Part shown: positions 9,654-23,800 of the stretch, in pieces | Layout: each line of letters begins with the position of its first letter | Numbering within the stretch: the first letter of the stretch is position 1 | Assembly: GCF_031755915.1 (NCBI RefSeq) | Contig: NC_083382.1 | Location: 7,564,001-7,628,000 of the forward strand | Source of the DNA: Ziziphus jujuba | Taxonomy: Eukaryota; Streptophyta; Magnoliopsida; Rosales; Rhamnaceae | Reading direction: 5' to 3' | DNA length: 64,000 nucleotides | Position numbers and translations under genes: made by a program | Notes under the pieces: model-generated | Seen by the model: the letters and a program-made list of their open reading frames with translations, nothing else | What the model was told of the DNA's origin: nothing | Database searches by the model: none

Positions 9654-12077
9654 TTATACAGAGATGTCCATCTTCTCCAAAATTGTTCAGGTATTTATTT
9701 ATTATTTTCTTTTCTAGAATCTCTGACATTATGCTTTGAATTTTACTCTCTGTTTGTTTTCATTTTTTGATGAATATTCATTCTCTATCACTTCACTTTA
9801 AAAATATCTGTTACTCTTCATTTCCTCTTCCTATGATTATGTACAATTAATTGATGTGCCTCAACATTAATAAGGAGTAAATATCAGTAAGATTAATTAT
9901 AATATTTTTATTTATTTTTTTCTCCATTTTAAAACTGCTTCTGGTTGTTGACAGAGATCTTGATTTACAATTTTTAACCCTTCTTTCTGGACTTGATTCT
10001 ATAATCTTTTTTCAAAAACAAAAGCACTTAAATCTAGTTAGATTTTGATGTCTGTATATATGCGTAGTAATGATGCTTTTTGTGTAAAAATGGTGGGACT
10101 GGCCTTTTTTGTACCTTTTGCATATTTTTCATTCATATTCTTAAACCTCAGAACAAGGCTACCTTGACGTTTAATTCATTTAATTTTCCAGAGACAGGGC
10201 TACCTTGACGCTTGAGAATTTCTTCCTGCAATCTGTTGCTGTGCTTTTCCGAAGTACTTCTTTCCGCATCTTTTGCTTATGTGACTGTTCATTTACAACA
10301 TGTCCCATTTACAACATGTCCTCTAACATGGCAAGAAATTGAGGTCCACAATTTAAATTTTCAATTTCAAAATGTTTTCACTTCGCGAATTTTATATTTG
10401 AAAGTGTAATATTTCTGTATATAATGCTCTTATTGTCATTGTAGGTTCCTCACATTTTCTGATAAAGGAAAAAGCCGGGTAAGATTAATTTTTCACTTCT
10501 CTTGTGCTTAAACAAAAGTAGCTACACTTGCTTCTTTCATTTAAAGCCTGTTATGTATTATATGATGCAATATTAATCAATACCGTGCAGATCCATTCTT
10601 TATCCCTCTGGCAAACACTAATGTGCACCAGTTAACTCGTGTAAGGGGTTTCATTTCCAAGTTCTATCTAATGCGGTCATAGTAGCTGGACTCAATATAA
10701 TGCCAAGCTTCCTGGTAACTACTCCATACTGCCATGATCTCTTTAATTGTTTCAAACTGCTTCTGGGATTTTGAAACTTCATTTTTGAATCTGAGGCATG
10801 ATTAACCTTATGAAAGTAATGCCATGTAGCCACAATGAGAAGAAAATGTCCTAGAGATATACTATGCAATGCTGCTTAAGATCATAAGACTTTATATTCT
10901 AGCCGTCTAACAATAGCTTCACAGCATGTGAAAGATTTCCTCCAAAAACATGTTCTTTTTGGATAGAAGAGTTAAAAACAGTTTTTATAATCCGTTAGCA
11001 TACCTTAATTATGTCTACTATCACTTGGATCTCAAAAACCTTTAACTATGAAAACTACTAATAAAACCCAATAAATTGAAAAGATGAATTAGACGGCTGT
11101 CATCCTGTAATTTAGGAATTGATCTTCCTTTAGTTTAGCAATTTGTTTCCTTGTCTACCTTGATTTGATTACCTATATTTTTGGGCTTTCTTGTATAGAC
11201 ATTCTACGTTATTTTACTTCGTGTGTAAATCCTACAAAACAATTATACAAATATTGAATTCAAGTATATTTTTCAGCCTAACGTTTTTTTTGTTTTCTCT
11301 TCTTCCAAAATACTCACTCATGGCAGAATATTCTTCAGCTTCTTACTGTTTAGGATCAGAACTGTCTGACAAGATGCTACATATATTTAGATCGGCAAAC
11401 TAGTGACCTTGCTATTCGTGGTTATATGGGAAATCCATGGAATACCTCAAATCATAATTGGAGCCTCTATGGGAACAAGTAGAAATCAAACGCATTTGGA
11501 AATTGATAACTGTTTATGTGAAGATGGAAACAAAAAGCATTTGAAAAATGTCTTCAAGTGAAAAGTAAGTAGAATGAAAATCATTGTATTTCATTTATAC
11601 ACAGGGAAAATTCATGTTTACAACTTAATCAAAGTGAAATTTTGACTTGTTGCAGACACCATTGAAGATTCTTCCTTTGCGTTGGATATCTAGCTTGTGC
11701 TAGAAGGCGAAAGCTGATCACATTACTCTTGCCATTTGGAAAGCTTGGACAAGTTTCTGTATACTATGTTTGGAAGCAGCCATTCTTTGTTTGTATAGCG
11801 TTGTGTAGTCTGTCGGGCATAGCAAAGACTTTTTTTTGTGAAATGCAGAGTAAAGACCAGTCATGCATGTAGAAGGCTCACATTTTATAAAATTAATTAT
11901 GTCCATTATTGGAATGGAATGTATAAAGAGAACAAGACCGTATTTTCCTTTGGATGAATAAGGAATTGTCAAAGCCTTCATTAAAAATATTAGGCCAACA
12001 CTGTGGCGGTTATATTGTATAAAACTTAAATTTAGACCGACAGAAAATGGATCATACAAATTTATTCCCCATTACAT
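9654..12077. other. NLR 3' flank, no separate gene
   Basis: This is AT-rich DNA downstream of the NLR stop. Several CAG-ended pyrimidine tracts followed by less AT-rich segments (about 10190-10300, 10440-10480 and 11655-11780) could be 3'-UTR exons, since genes of this NLR class often have spliced 3' UTRs. The phrase ggctaccttgacg occurs twice (about 10157 and 10199). No open frame resembles a known protein. Confidence 0.45.
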
Positions 12078-12749
12078 ATTCTATTCATTTTATCTTCAAA
12101 AACCAGAAAAATTATCATGTTATGAGTTTTATATTAATAGATTCTTGAACTAGTAAATTTATAAAAAAAATGGAAAAAAATATTAAATTGAATCGGAAAA
12201 TTATAGTAAAATGACACTTGCTAACCCCATTAATCACAAAATTTCTTTTTGTTTATTCTGTTCCTCATTTGGAATTTTTTCACACAGATTTCCTTTTAGT
12301 TCTAGTGAAGACTTATAAACAAGCTCGCTTGGTTCTGTATCTCATATTACCTCTTAACTCATTATTTACCAATCCAAGGTATAGAATAGAACTAACTATT
12401 TTTGTGTGTCCTAATTTACCAATAATTACATTATTATTAAAAGTGTTTCTGGTTGTGGAAGGGCTTGGAAATACTTATTGAAAGTTCTCGCAAGAAGTTC
12501 CAGTTATATTTTTCCAACTAGCTTTTTGTCGTTTATTTTATAAAAGAAAAGTTCTAAGTAGTTGCGGCCGGTCATATGTGAGCACCAACCAGGCTTAGAG
12601 AAAGTTGGGTGAGAAGTAGTTCCGGTTGTACATTGTGCTCTTTTCTTCTTCTGCTACACAAGAAAATGCTGTTATGTATGAGTGTTGCTCACTACGATTC
12701 GAAGGTGTGCAAATCCATGTAGCCACCTAATAATAACAAAATGAGCCTT
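12078..12749 (+). repeat. Diverged direct repeat downstream of the NLR (copy 2)
   Basis: This is the partner of 4326-5001. It shares the same ordered blocks (aaaatgacacttgctaa, ggtatagaatagaactaac, ccaactagctttttgtc, aagaaaatgctgtt, tgtagccacc). Base substitutions and small indels are spread along the full length, so the duplication is not recent. No CHR5-like sequence precedes this copy, so the CHR5 fragment is specific to the left copy's flank. Confidence 0.75.
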
Positions 12750-13127
12750 TCAAGTTGTACGGAAGATTCAAGATACTTTCTAAGTCCAATGAAACCAAAA
12801 ACTATCCAAACATGAGAAACCTAAATTCTAGGGAGGAAGGGTTCTTTTTTTTTTTTTTTTTTAAATTTTATTTTAAAAAAAGAAAAGGGAATTTTAGTGC
12901 ATATATTCATTCGGGTTCTACAACTACAAATAGCTAGATCTTTAACTTAACCCCACAAGAAGAACTATATAAAAGCAGTGGTACTAACACCTTGAAAAGA
13001 ACTTATAGAATTTACAAAAATAGCAGCCTATACACGGACAAGGACAAAGAAATATCCAACACATAGTTCCAGACAAGTTGAGCAGTCTGTTGTCGACCAA
13101 TAACATATAAGCCATACCTGACCATGT

Positions 13128-16100
13128 TCAATTTGAGATAGCCTCAACAGGCTTTGCTGATAAATCCTGCAACCCACAGACCATATTGGCAGGGACAGCT
13201 AGATCAATCATCTTTGGATAAGGAAGGCTCAGATCTGTGAAACAGTCATTTTAACTTAATACAAACTCACAGAATATAAGTAAAACAAATAAAATTGCAG
13301 CTGTCATTTTGAATGTTGGTAATGCTAGATAATTATACTTACTTTCCATGATATTTCTAAATGTTTCCTGTACAGCAAAGATTAAAGTTGTCAAGGTCAG
13401 ATAGTAATGAAGTGGAAAAGTACCGACATTAGGTATAATATAAACAAAAACAGAGACAAACAAAAACAGAGACAAACCAAAATGATGTCTTACATATAGA
13501 TTAAAAACATGCAAAATTCAATTCAAGAATTTCAGCTTTATCTAGCTCTTAACAAGCTGTTTTTTTTTTTTTTTTTTTTTTTCAATTTATTTATTTATTT
13601 GTCATCCAAATTAACACAATCTATGCGATCCTCTTTCATTTTTTTTCTCTTCTGTTTCATTGGAGTTCTTATAACACCAGCGTGAACTATCAGCAGTTTT
13701 CAAATGATTTTTCAAAAAAATATTGATAAATATGTCAAGTAAATGCTTGGTTTGATTCCATTGAATCTAATACAACACAGGGAACTAGCACGCCATGGCA
13801 TCTTTAATTAAAGTCTTTCTACCAAGGATTCGGAAATCAATACAATGGTACAATCATTTTCCAGATAGCAACTTTGAAATCTTTCTAAGAAACAATAAGA
13901 TATTCACATGATAGGGCAAATAATTTACCTCATCTCTTGTGAGCCGAGGATTATAGAGCATCTCCTCGCCCACAGTGCTAACCTGTAATCAAGGTAGCAT
14001 ATGGCATAAGAAACAGACCCAAGAAAAAATGGAAATATATATATATATATAAAATAAAAATTAAAAAAATAAAAACAACGCAAAAGAAACAGTGGATAAT
14101 TCCATACGGTGAATCCCTTGTAATCATGAGCAGGGTAGATTAGTGTATCCTTGGGCAATGTAAAGATCTGGATTTATAACACAAAAAGAGAATTAGTGGT
14201 TTCCTGGTGAAATGTCTAAAAGGCCAAATGTATTTAACAATTTCTTTATCATGGAAACACAATTTCCTACTTCCTAATCTCAAATCCTTGCCTGCGAATG
14301 CACTGACTTGTACAGTTCATGTGAACTCCCACCCTGCAAGCAGATAAAAGAAATTAAATCAAGCTACCTTATAAATTAATCAACACTCCTCATTTCAAGA
14401 ATGAAATAAGAAGTACATTGGAAGGCCATCTACAGTTTTCTGTTTCCTGTTTCTGAAAAAACTGTCAAAAACATTTTGAAGATGTTAAGAATGAGGATTT
14501 GACACACTAAACCTGAAAATCAGTTCTTCCACAACCACGTATTAGTAAGGCATCCCCAGTAAAGGCCATCCTTGGTTGGGGCTGATCAGGGCCATCCCCT
14601 GTAACATATGTAACACAGCCTAAAGTATGGCCTGGAGTAGATCGAACCTGCAACAAAATTTACTTATAAACACACCTATATGCACATCTATAGACGTGTC
14701 CACATCCACACCCACACCCATATCCACTAACACACAACACAAGCTGTCACCAGCAAGGTTCTCTTTGGATCACTGGTTACTGTTGCACCAGAAATGGAAT
14801 GCATCAGCATACACTTCGGGATTTATTTAATTCTATAAACTTAAATGTGACTTTCCTTAAGGTTCGAGTAAAAACACTTTTAGAACAGCAAAGATTTGCT
14901 ATGCATCAACTCTCGCTTCACACAGATGGATTTACTTGAAACCTTTTTAGCATAAAACAAGCCCAGGAAATAAGCCCAAGAAGTCATGTTCCAGATTCTT
15001 AACAACAAATACATAAATAAATAAATAAATAAATCATGTAGATTGAAAACTAAGCAGGCTCAACAAATAGATGATGGGCTTTTCTGAAACAGTGCTCAAG
15101 ATTCAAGAAAGAAACTGGGAACAATTATGGCTATTGCTTCACCATGCATATGAGCAGACATTTTTTTCACAACCTAATAATATTCTCAATTTCTTTAGTA
15201 ACTGAAACAAGTTTGCATGCTTCTGTATGATATAGTTCTCCATAAAATAAAATAACAACAGAAACAACAAGTTTCTCTGTTCCACTTTGTAAAAAACTAA
15301 TTATATAATTAACAAGCAGCTTTGGTCAAACCTCCAAAAACAGGTCACCGAAATATATCTTATCACCAGCTTGAATCAGGAGGTCCGCTTTTGATTTGCT
15401 TGCTTCAGAAATGACAGATTTCACAGCTGGAACCTTGGTCTACAATAAACAAATTTACATATAGTGGAATGCATAAAGAAAATGAAAAAGGTAAAATTCC
15501 ATTTTTGTTTCTACAGCATCAAATAGAAACAAACTCTAATGATAAACTAGCACTTCGGTGAAGATATTCAAAGCAACAAAAGGCAAAATTACTTATCATA
15601 TTTATGTAGGTAAGTGGTATCAAACCTTTATGAGGCCAGTGCCAGTTATATGGTCAGCATGGACATGCGTGTTCATAGCATAAATTAACTTGAGTCCCAA
15701 CTCTTTAACAAGGGAAAGGTCTCTCTCCGCTGTCTTGTCAACTGGGTCAATCAACTGCAAATCAAATAAACACATGTAATACGAATGCATCAAATTTGCG
15801 TACGCAGGTCTAAGATTCTTACAGCATATTTTCAGGACAAAAAATTTCCTCAATGACGTGAATCCTTATTAAGAAGTTACGAGCTTCGATCGTGAACAGG
15901 ACAACGTAAAATTTACATTGTTGAGCCTAAAATAAAATTGCAATAATAATCATAAAAAGTGATCGATGCTCGATGCTAATTCTGAAATGGCACAATCCTA
16001 CATTTTAAATATGTATAAATTTGCAAGTTACTAAGTATTTTTACATCAAAACATAAACAAGCGGGAAACCCAAAAAAAAAAAATATAATAATAATAATAA

Positions 16101-16472
16101 TAAAAATGCGAACTTTCTAAGAGTAAAAAAAAAAAAACAAAATAAATATCTGAAAGAACATTAATCAACATTAGAGATCAATTTGACATGGAAAGGAAAG
16201 CTAACCAGAGCAGGTTTATCGGGATGAGAGACATCGGCGAGCAAGTAAGTATAGGTGGAGGAATCCTTCTCGAAGAGCTGACGGAAGAGTAGCTTCCCGG
16301 AAGGATGAGACCGCGTCGTGTAAGCGCGCGAGACCATGGTTTGGAAGGTGATCAACTTAGAGCGAGATGATGACGAAGAGGCTAGGGTTTGCGAGGAGGA
16401 GAGATTCAGGAAATGGGAAGGAGATCTCCGAGCAAGAGATAAGCAGCAGCGGATGAGATTCATGGCCAGCAT
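13128..16472 (-). CDS. ETHE1: Persulfide dioxygenase ETHE1, mitochondrial, 9 exons
   Basis: ETHE1 is an iron-dependent persulfide dioxygenase. It oxidises glutathione persulfide to sulfite in the mitochondrial matrix, in cysteine/sulfide breakdown. Exons in transcription order: 16472-16206, 15754-15626, 15439-15332, 14647-14513, 14333-14292, 14167-14108, 13982-13929, 13367-13343, 13234-13128; phases agree and give 308 residues. The first ~50 residues are Ser/Arg-rich with few acids, as in a mitochondrial transit peptide. The metallo-beta-lactamase motif THVHADH supplies H119, H121, D123 and H124; TPGHT gives H175, [15 protein letters not shown] gives D200 and the substrate-binding Arg region, and YPAHDYKG gives H241. 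The end (NMVCGLQDL) matches plant ETHE1. Exon 5 ends CAG|GCAAGG, a GC-AG intron. A second in-frame ATG lies at 16463. All catalytic residues are present, and I consider it functional. Confidence 0.96.
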
Positions 16473-17888
16473 TTTTATTTTTATTTTTTTTTGGTTTATT
16501 ATATACTACGTCTCTGATCCAGTGCCCCCTCACTGGGCACTCCAGAACAAAGAGCTTGCGGAGAAAGATAGAGAGAGAGAGAGCGATTGGAAATGGAATG
16601 GATTCGTTGTGGCTGAATAATGGTGATGTTTGTGTTTTGGAAGTTGTGCGCGCCAGTGACGAAGCGTGTGACTGAAAGTGGCAGCGCACTCGTCGGAGTA
16701 TTTATGCCAAAACAAAAAGTTGGTAATGCCGTAGAGGCACTAACAACCTACAAGTGGCACGTTTCTGTTTTCCTTTTCTTTATTTTCATTGGACAAATAA
16801 TTCAATATTATTATTATTATTTTATCTATTTATTTTTATCTATAATTATTTTCTTTTCTTTTCTTTTTTATTTATCAATAATTATTTTAACATACATTTT
16901 TATGCCATAGTCCTGCTTTATTCTTTCAAACTCCAAGGTTTTAGTTTAAAATATATATATATATATATATATATATTAAAGGTAGCCAATATATATTTAC
17001 CAAATAAGCATACACTTTACAAGTGTGGATGAGCAGCAGAACTCAATATTGATTAAAAGTTAGTGTTAGTGATTGATGGAATAATCTCATATGGTTGGAA
17101 CTTGTATGATTGAACAATTTAAATATAATGATAATAATAATATAAAAAAAACAATTAAGATATATTCAGCTAAAGAATGAATAGCAAAATTAGGATTTTT
17201 TTTTTTTTTTTGGTATGATACATAATATCTTTTTATGGAATTGTCAAAAATTGAGTTTACCAAATATGATTTTCAATTCAATGGTTGAGAAATTTATGTA
17301 AGATATAAATAAAATCTACCACATTATTTTTCTATATATCATGTGTTTTTAGCATTATTATTATTATTTGATAACTATTTTTAAAAATTTATTCAAGGTA
17401 TTGAATATACCATGTTTGATATCTGTGAACCAACGTTTCTATAATATTTGCTTGTAATATGAGAAATATACTTAAATGAAAAATTTTAACATGTGAAATG
17501 AAATTTATATAGTGTAATAAACAAATATCTAAAAAAAAAAAAAAAGCGTAATAAACAAAAGAAAAAATTTCCAATGAAAAAATTAAAAAAGAAAAAAAAT
17601 TGGAAATTTAAGTTTGGGCCTAGTATTGTCTAAAGTTGCGACCCATTAAGGCATCAGGAAATGGAGCTCCAAAAACTGCACAGTTGGGGCGCAAAACCCT
17701 TGCATTTCGCCTCTTTTGAATGAAGAAAGCGAGGGACTTCTTCTTCCTCGCAACAATCCTCAGAAGCAGCAGCTTTCTCACTCTTCTAAGGCCCACTCCT
17801 CAGGTTCCTTTCTCTACCTTCCAAATTCTTGGGTATTATATTGGCACATATATATATATGTATCTGAAGGAGGTAAAAATGCAAACAG
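16473..17888. promoter_or_regulatory. Shared intergenic region between ETHE1 and the NSUN-like gene
   Basis: The two genes are divergent, with about 1.4 kb between start codons. The ETHE1-proximal part (16473-16740) is less AT-rich and contains a short (GA)n at about 16570-16583. The centre (16780-17335) is very AT-rich with (TA)n at about 16951-16976. The repeat at 17337-17489 follows. The NSUN-proximal part (about 17640-17888) is GC-richer leader sequence. No distinct promoter element can be assigned with confidence. Confidence 0.5.
17337..17489. repeat. Right copy of the near-identical 153-base direct repeat
   Basis: This is the partner of 1-153, in direct orientation and 17.3 kb apart. 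It lies upstream of the NSUN-like gene in otherwise unremarkable AT-rich DNA. The sharp right boundary at 17489/17490 marks a duplication or rearrangement breakpoint. Confidence 0.9.
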
Positions 17889-20800
17889 ATGGAGGACATA
17901 TCAGAGAGATACTGTTTCAAACCAATTCTGCGATGGAACCCTCAGGTGGAGGACTACTTCGTCAGAGCTTACGGACCCGATCATTTCTCCCGCATTTCCC
18001 AAGCTCTCACGTAAATTATTTTAATCACTTACTCTGATACTGGATTCTTTATTTATTTATTTATTTATTTATTTTTAAGTGAATCGTTTGGTTACCCTTT
18101 CGTGTGGGAGAAAATAGGAGTAATTAACTTTACCTTCTCTGTTTACTCGGCTGCCAAGCATAAATTAGAAGATTAGTTCTTTTGGAGTAGAGATTAATGC
18201 TGGAAAAATGCTGTCCTGAATGATGTCTTGTCTATACATACTCGGACAGTGTTAGTGTTACGCTCTGTATTTGGTAGGAAATGTTTTTTTTTTTTTTTTG
18301 AAAAAAAAAAAAAAAAAAAAAGGGTTAACATACACTACCCTACTTTTGTTTGTAGCCAAGGAGAGGAGAATAAAAAAAGTTAAAGTTTCTTATTTGGCAT
18401 CACTTGAGGACATATTGTGGCATTCTTTGGTTGTTCATTTATAATGTTTTGGAACCTTGGATATTTTACTTTCTCCACTGTCATTCGCTTGCTTATCATG
18501 TAAGATTAAGATGTGCCTGTAAAGTCATCTACTATGTAGCTGAAGCACGGAGGATTTTTAACCTTTTATATAGATTACTATAATGCAGTCTTATGAGTTT
18601 GTTGCATGGTAAAATTGTTACTTGTACGAACTTAATATGAAAGTTATAATGCTGTTTATTTTTATTTTTTTAATATCAGGCGCCCATCTTGCTACTCTTG
18701 TGTACGTGTGAATACACTTAAATCCACACCTGATGCTGTTATTGAGAAGTTGCTTGCCATTTTAAAAGAAAAGGGGGATGTAAACTCCACTAACAATGTA
18801 AATCTAAGCAAAACCGACGCCAATTGCAATTCCCAGAGTTTGCATAACTGTGGTAAGGCAGCTTCAGAACAAGATGGCGTCACAAATACGTTCAAGGAGA
18901 GCTTTCACAGCAGTTCCATTTCAAAGTGTCAGTTTCCAGGGTTAGACTATGTTCTGTTTGTCAGGGGTTCAGGACCACACAAAATTGATTATGGTTATGC
19001 TGATGGTATACCTCCTAAGGAGGTAATTGTGAGTCGCAAATGTGCTGAGGCAGTTCTTCGAGGTGCTCAGGTAGTTTTTTTTCCCCTCTATTTTTTCTAA
19101 CCAGTATTTATTTTTGAATTGAAGTTGTAAGTGCTCTTTTTAAAAAATGAATAAATAAGCGAAAAATAATTGTTGTTTCCTGGGTAATACACTAGACTAT
19201 AAGAGTCTTACATTTTCCACTTCTCAGTTATATGTTGTCTAATGCTTTTCATGTTAATTTTACCAATGTTAATCATTTTGGATGGATACTGGGAGTTGGT
19301 TTATTAAAAAACTTGAATTATCAAATCAAGTTGTTAAAATTATGGTGTGGGTAAACATGAATATAAACTAGTGGAAATCTTTTGCAAGTTTTATAGTTTT
19401 ACTTTGACCTGAATTGTTGTTCATGACTGATAGTTTCCAGTTTAATTTTTTTTTTTTTTTTTCGCCCCTCTCTCTTTTTAATTTTCTGTTCTTTTGGAAG
19501 GGGGTTGCATAGTTCTTAAAAAGTAACTTAAAAGATAATTTTGTTTCTCATCTAATTATTTCCTGAGAAGTGATTTACCTGTAGGTCTTTGTTCCTGGAG
19601 TAATGGCTTGCAGTGCTCATGTTGAGAAAGGAGATGTAGTCGCAGTTTCAGTTGCTGTGGAGCAGCCCAGTGCTGATGGTGGTTGGGGCATTGGCATAAC
19701 ACGAGGGACTGTCATGCAGGGTTTGCAGACAGGTGGTAACCGCATTCATATTATGGAACTAAGTTTGGTTATATTTCTCATATTAAGTATTGACCAGTTT
19801 ATTTTCAAAGTTCCTTTTATGTAAACTTTAGCAAATTGATCGTTTGTTTGCAATTTTATTCACTATAGATCCTTACTATTTTCAACGAAGTGGCCTGTAT
19901 ATTGGCCAAGGAAAAGCAATGATGTCAAGGTCTGGTATCTTCCGTATTACACAAGGAGTTGCTGTGGACATATGTAGTAGAGTATATCAACTTCCTTCAT
20001 TTCATGGTATGGATTTGTGCTTATTCATAAATTTATTGATTCTATGGAAAAAAGAGTATCTTTATAACCAAAAAATCGTTGTGTTTCTCTTCCAATACTT
20101 TTTGTAATTAAGCAGCTGTTGCATGTTTAAATCCTTTAGTCTATTATTGTCTGTGGTGAGGTATTTATGGATTCTGCTGATGCAATTTTGTTATTTATGC
20201 TGATAAATAGTTGTAATTTATATCCTTTCATCTCTTATTCCATTGATGTCCTTCTATACTGAAATGACCCATCAAATTATGAAACTTGAATCTTAGTTAT
20301 CTATGGTACAAGAAAACTTCTTGATCAATCGTTACATGTAGATTGAATTTGAACCATTATACTGGGAACTGAAATTTTTACAAGCTGGTTTGTTTGGACT
20401 AGCTGTTTGGAAGATGGCCCAGCCAGTTGGAGGGTTGGCTCTTAGAACAATGTAAAGTATCGAAATGAGTTGTTAATGGTTTGAAGGCAAATGCAGCAGT
20501 GTGGTAAAGTATAAAATACTTTTCCTATGCTTTGCACCAACTCTAACCTAAGGTTAATTGGTGTAGGCATCTTATTTTAACGTGTGGACGATATGGTATT
20601 TTGATACCCGTTTGGTTCTTAATGAGTTGATTGGTTCTTGTAGTAATTAAATATATATATATATATCTTTTCTTCGAAGTAATAGCTGGTAGTTTGACTT
20701 TTTACTTTTTCCACTTTGGTTTGTTTTGTAGTTTGACGCTGTTTCAAAATTCCTAGTGACAGCTATCGTCTTTTGTTTTTGGCTACCAGATGTGCTTGAG

Positions 20801-23800
20801 GGGGAAATATTTCTTCAAAATCTGCCTAGTATTGTCACTGCTCATGCACTAGGTACATATTGAAGTTTGTAACATCAAATATGATTTCTGTATGTCCATC
20901 CTTAGTGGTGATCTTTGTATTTGAAAATTTGCTTGTTTTTCTGTAGGAAAATAATATAAACTAAATATGTATTAAATCTTTTATAGATGATACAAATAAT
21001 GATCTTTAGTAGTATTCGTTGTATTTACTGGTATATTTTCTTATTTGCATGGATGGTGTTTGTATGGTTGTCAAATATAGGCCCTTGCTTAGTATTTAGC
21101 ATTCCACTCATTTGTGGAATAATGGATTATCTCTCACATATTCAGTTATCATTTGTTTGATGCTTTAGATCCTCAGAAAGGTGAGCGAATATTAGACATG
21201 TGTGCTGCACCAGGAGGGAAAACAACTGCAATTGCAATTCTAATGAAAGATGAAGGAGAAATTGTAGCTGTTGATAGGTCCCATAATAAGGTACAAATAT
21301 GGAACTAACATGTTATGATTTCCGATTTCAATTTGTTACTAGCTGTTGATAGTTGTATTTGGGTGTTCTATGATACTAAAAACATGAACAAGAAATGATT
21401 CAATTTCTTATTAAAGAGGTCTGATTCCTAAAATATTTTTGCTTTTTTTCATATTCACTTAAGTCACTTTTAGTTTCTCTGTCTCAAGGGTATTGATTTT
21501 TTGTATAACTTATCCATATCTTTAGGTGCTGGATATTCAGAAATTGGCAGTGGAAATGGGCCTGAGTTGTATAACAACGTATAAACTGGATGCTCTTAAA
21601 GCTGTTCGTCGAAGGAATGAATGTGATGCTGCATCTAATCTATCTTGCTGCGATGATATCAATGGCATGCAAAGTTCGAATCCAGTGATGTTACAAGTGC
21701 AGAAAACTGCTCTAGAAGGGTTGACTGCTGATGAGGCTCTCAATGGAAGTGGTAGGTAAATTTTTGCTCATTTTCTTTGATTTATCGTACCCTTAGATGT
21801 TAATGTTCATAAAATTGGGTGTGATGACGGGTTCTTTGTGTTGTACATATATTGAATAATATACATAGTAAAACAGTTACATTTTTTTGGTGCTTCTGAC
21901 ATATAAAATCTAAATTAATTTAATTTTTTAGTTAGCAATGAAAAAGCGAATGAGAGAACTTACATTAGCAAAGCTGACACCAGGAAGAATATAAGAAGAA
22001 TGCGGAATGGGCCAGGAAGAAATCAGTCCATAGGTGGTAGGGTTGAGAACTCAAAAGGTTTTTCCCCTAACAGCTTTGATCGAGTCCTTCTTGATGCTCC
22101 CTGTTCTGCCCTTGGTTTGAGACCTCGTCTATTTGCTGGAGAGGTAATAAAATCTAATTAATTTACTTTTACCTTTCTTTTAAAATAGTTTTCTTTACTA
22201 TTTTGCAAAATGTGGATGTTGGTGGATATATGGGCACTCCAAATTCATAGAAATATCAATGGAGATATTAATGTCAATAAAATTTTCTCTGAAACAAAAG
22301 ATATTCACCTTAAAACGTGAAAATCTTAGTATTTTATTTTATTTTATTTTAATTTTTTTTGGTGTCATCATTTGTATGTATTTGTTGTCATCATACATAT
22401 ACCTTTTAATATTTTTTTAAATAAGTTGTTCTTTTTCCTTTTTATCTTTGAATGGCTGTTATTCGGGGATACTGATTGGCGTTTACCTTGCTAGGAAACA
22501 ATTGAATCCTTAAGAAACCATGGAAAGTATCAAAGGAGAATGTTTGATCAGGCTGTTCAGTTAGTTCGTCCGGGTGGAGTTATTGTGTATTCGACGTGAG
22601 TGACTCTGTCTTTTTTTTCTTGTTCATTTTATTGTTTGCATTACATATTGATAAAACATTTTATTGTTTCCATTACATATTGATAAAATTTTGCCGCAAA
22701 AATACTTGATCAATAAGTTGAATCAGTGGTTTGTGTTTCTATCTTCATTATACTATCAAATTAATCTCTCTCAATTCCTTCCCATACTTACAGTCTTGCC
22801 TCCTTAATTGGCGTAAGAAGATCCTACTCTCTCTCTCTCTCTTTCTCTAATACTTTGCTTTTGGTTGCGTGGAAGGTTTCAATCACCTTTGTGATAAAGT
22901 GGTCAATGTTTTGATTTCAATAAATTGCTTCCTAGGGGAAGAGTAGCAAAGACTCTGGCTTCTTACTAATTTGAATTAGATTTCTATATCCATATTTGAG
23001 AAAATAAACCCTTAAAAGTGTATGATGAGTTGCATACTATTCTTAGTTTATGTATGTTTGCATAAATGTTGCATGATTCAGCAGCAAGCAAATATTATGA
23101 CATGGCAATAGGAAAAAATATAAAAAATACCAATCTTCAAGCTTCAAGTTCTAAATCAATTCCAAGTCAATTTTCTAGGTTCGTGGCTCATACATTGCTC
23201 ATGCAGTTGATCTCTTTTCCACAAAAGTTTATGGGCAGCAATGTTCTAATGTTGTAGCAATTGATTACAACAGATTGGATTACTTATTTATACCTTGGTT
23301 ATTGTGTATCTCATCTTACCCTTTATGCCTGTACTAATGTATATTTTATCTTTAGATGTACAATAAATCCTGGAGAAAATGAAGCATTGGTTCGATATGC
23401 TTTGGATACTTATAAGTTCCTCTCGTTGGCACCACAGGTTAGATTTGGATGTGCACTGTTTTGATGTCTTACACATTTTCTTAGAAATGGGGATTGAGGA
23501 ACAGCACTTAATTTATACTATCTGTAAAATTTACGCACCACAAATGCACTTAGTGATTAATATATTAGACTAACTGTTTTTATGGTACTATATACAATGT
23601 TGAGACTATTCTCTTCAATCTTTTCCTCTGGATAAAATACCGTGTTTTCTTTTGTCAAGACTATTATGTTTAATTTCTGATTTATTTATCAAGGATTCAC
23701 AGGTTAAGTGACATATTTTTATTTAATCAATTGGCACCGGTTAAATAGTTGTGGAGTTTTGGAGTTCAGCTTATTTATTTACGTTGTTAATTTGCTGAAA

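Noticed and set aside
16336..16910. Plus-strand and alternative minus-strand frames near the ETHE1 start
   Set aside because: They overlap ETHE1 exon 1 and its leader in other frames and have no family resemblance.
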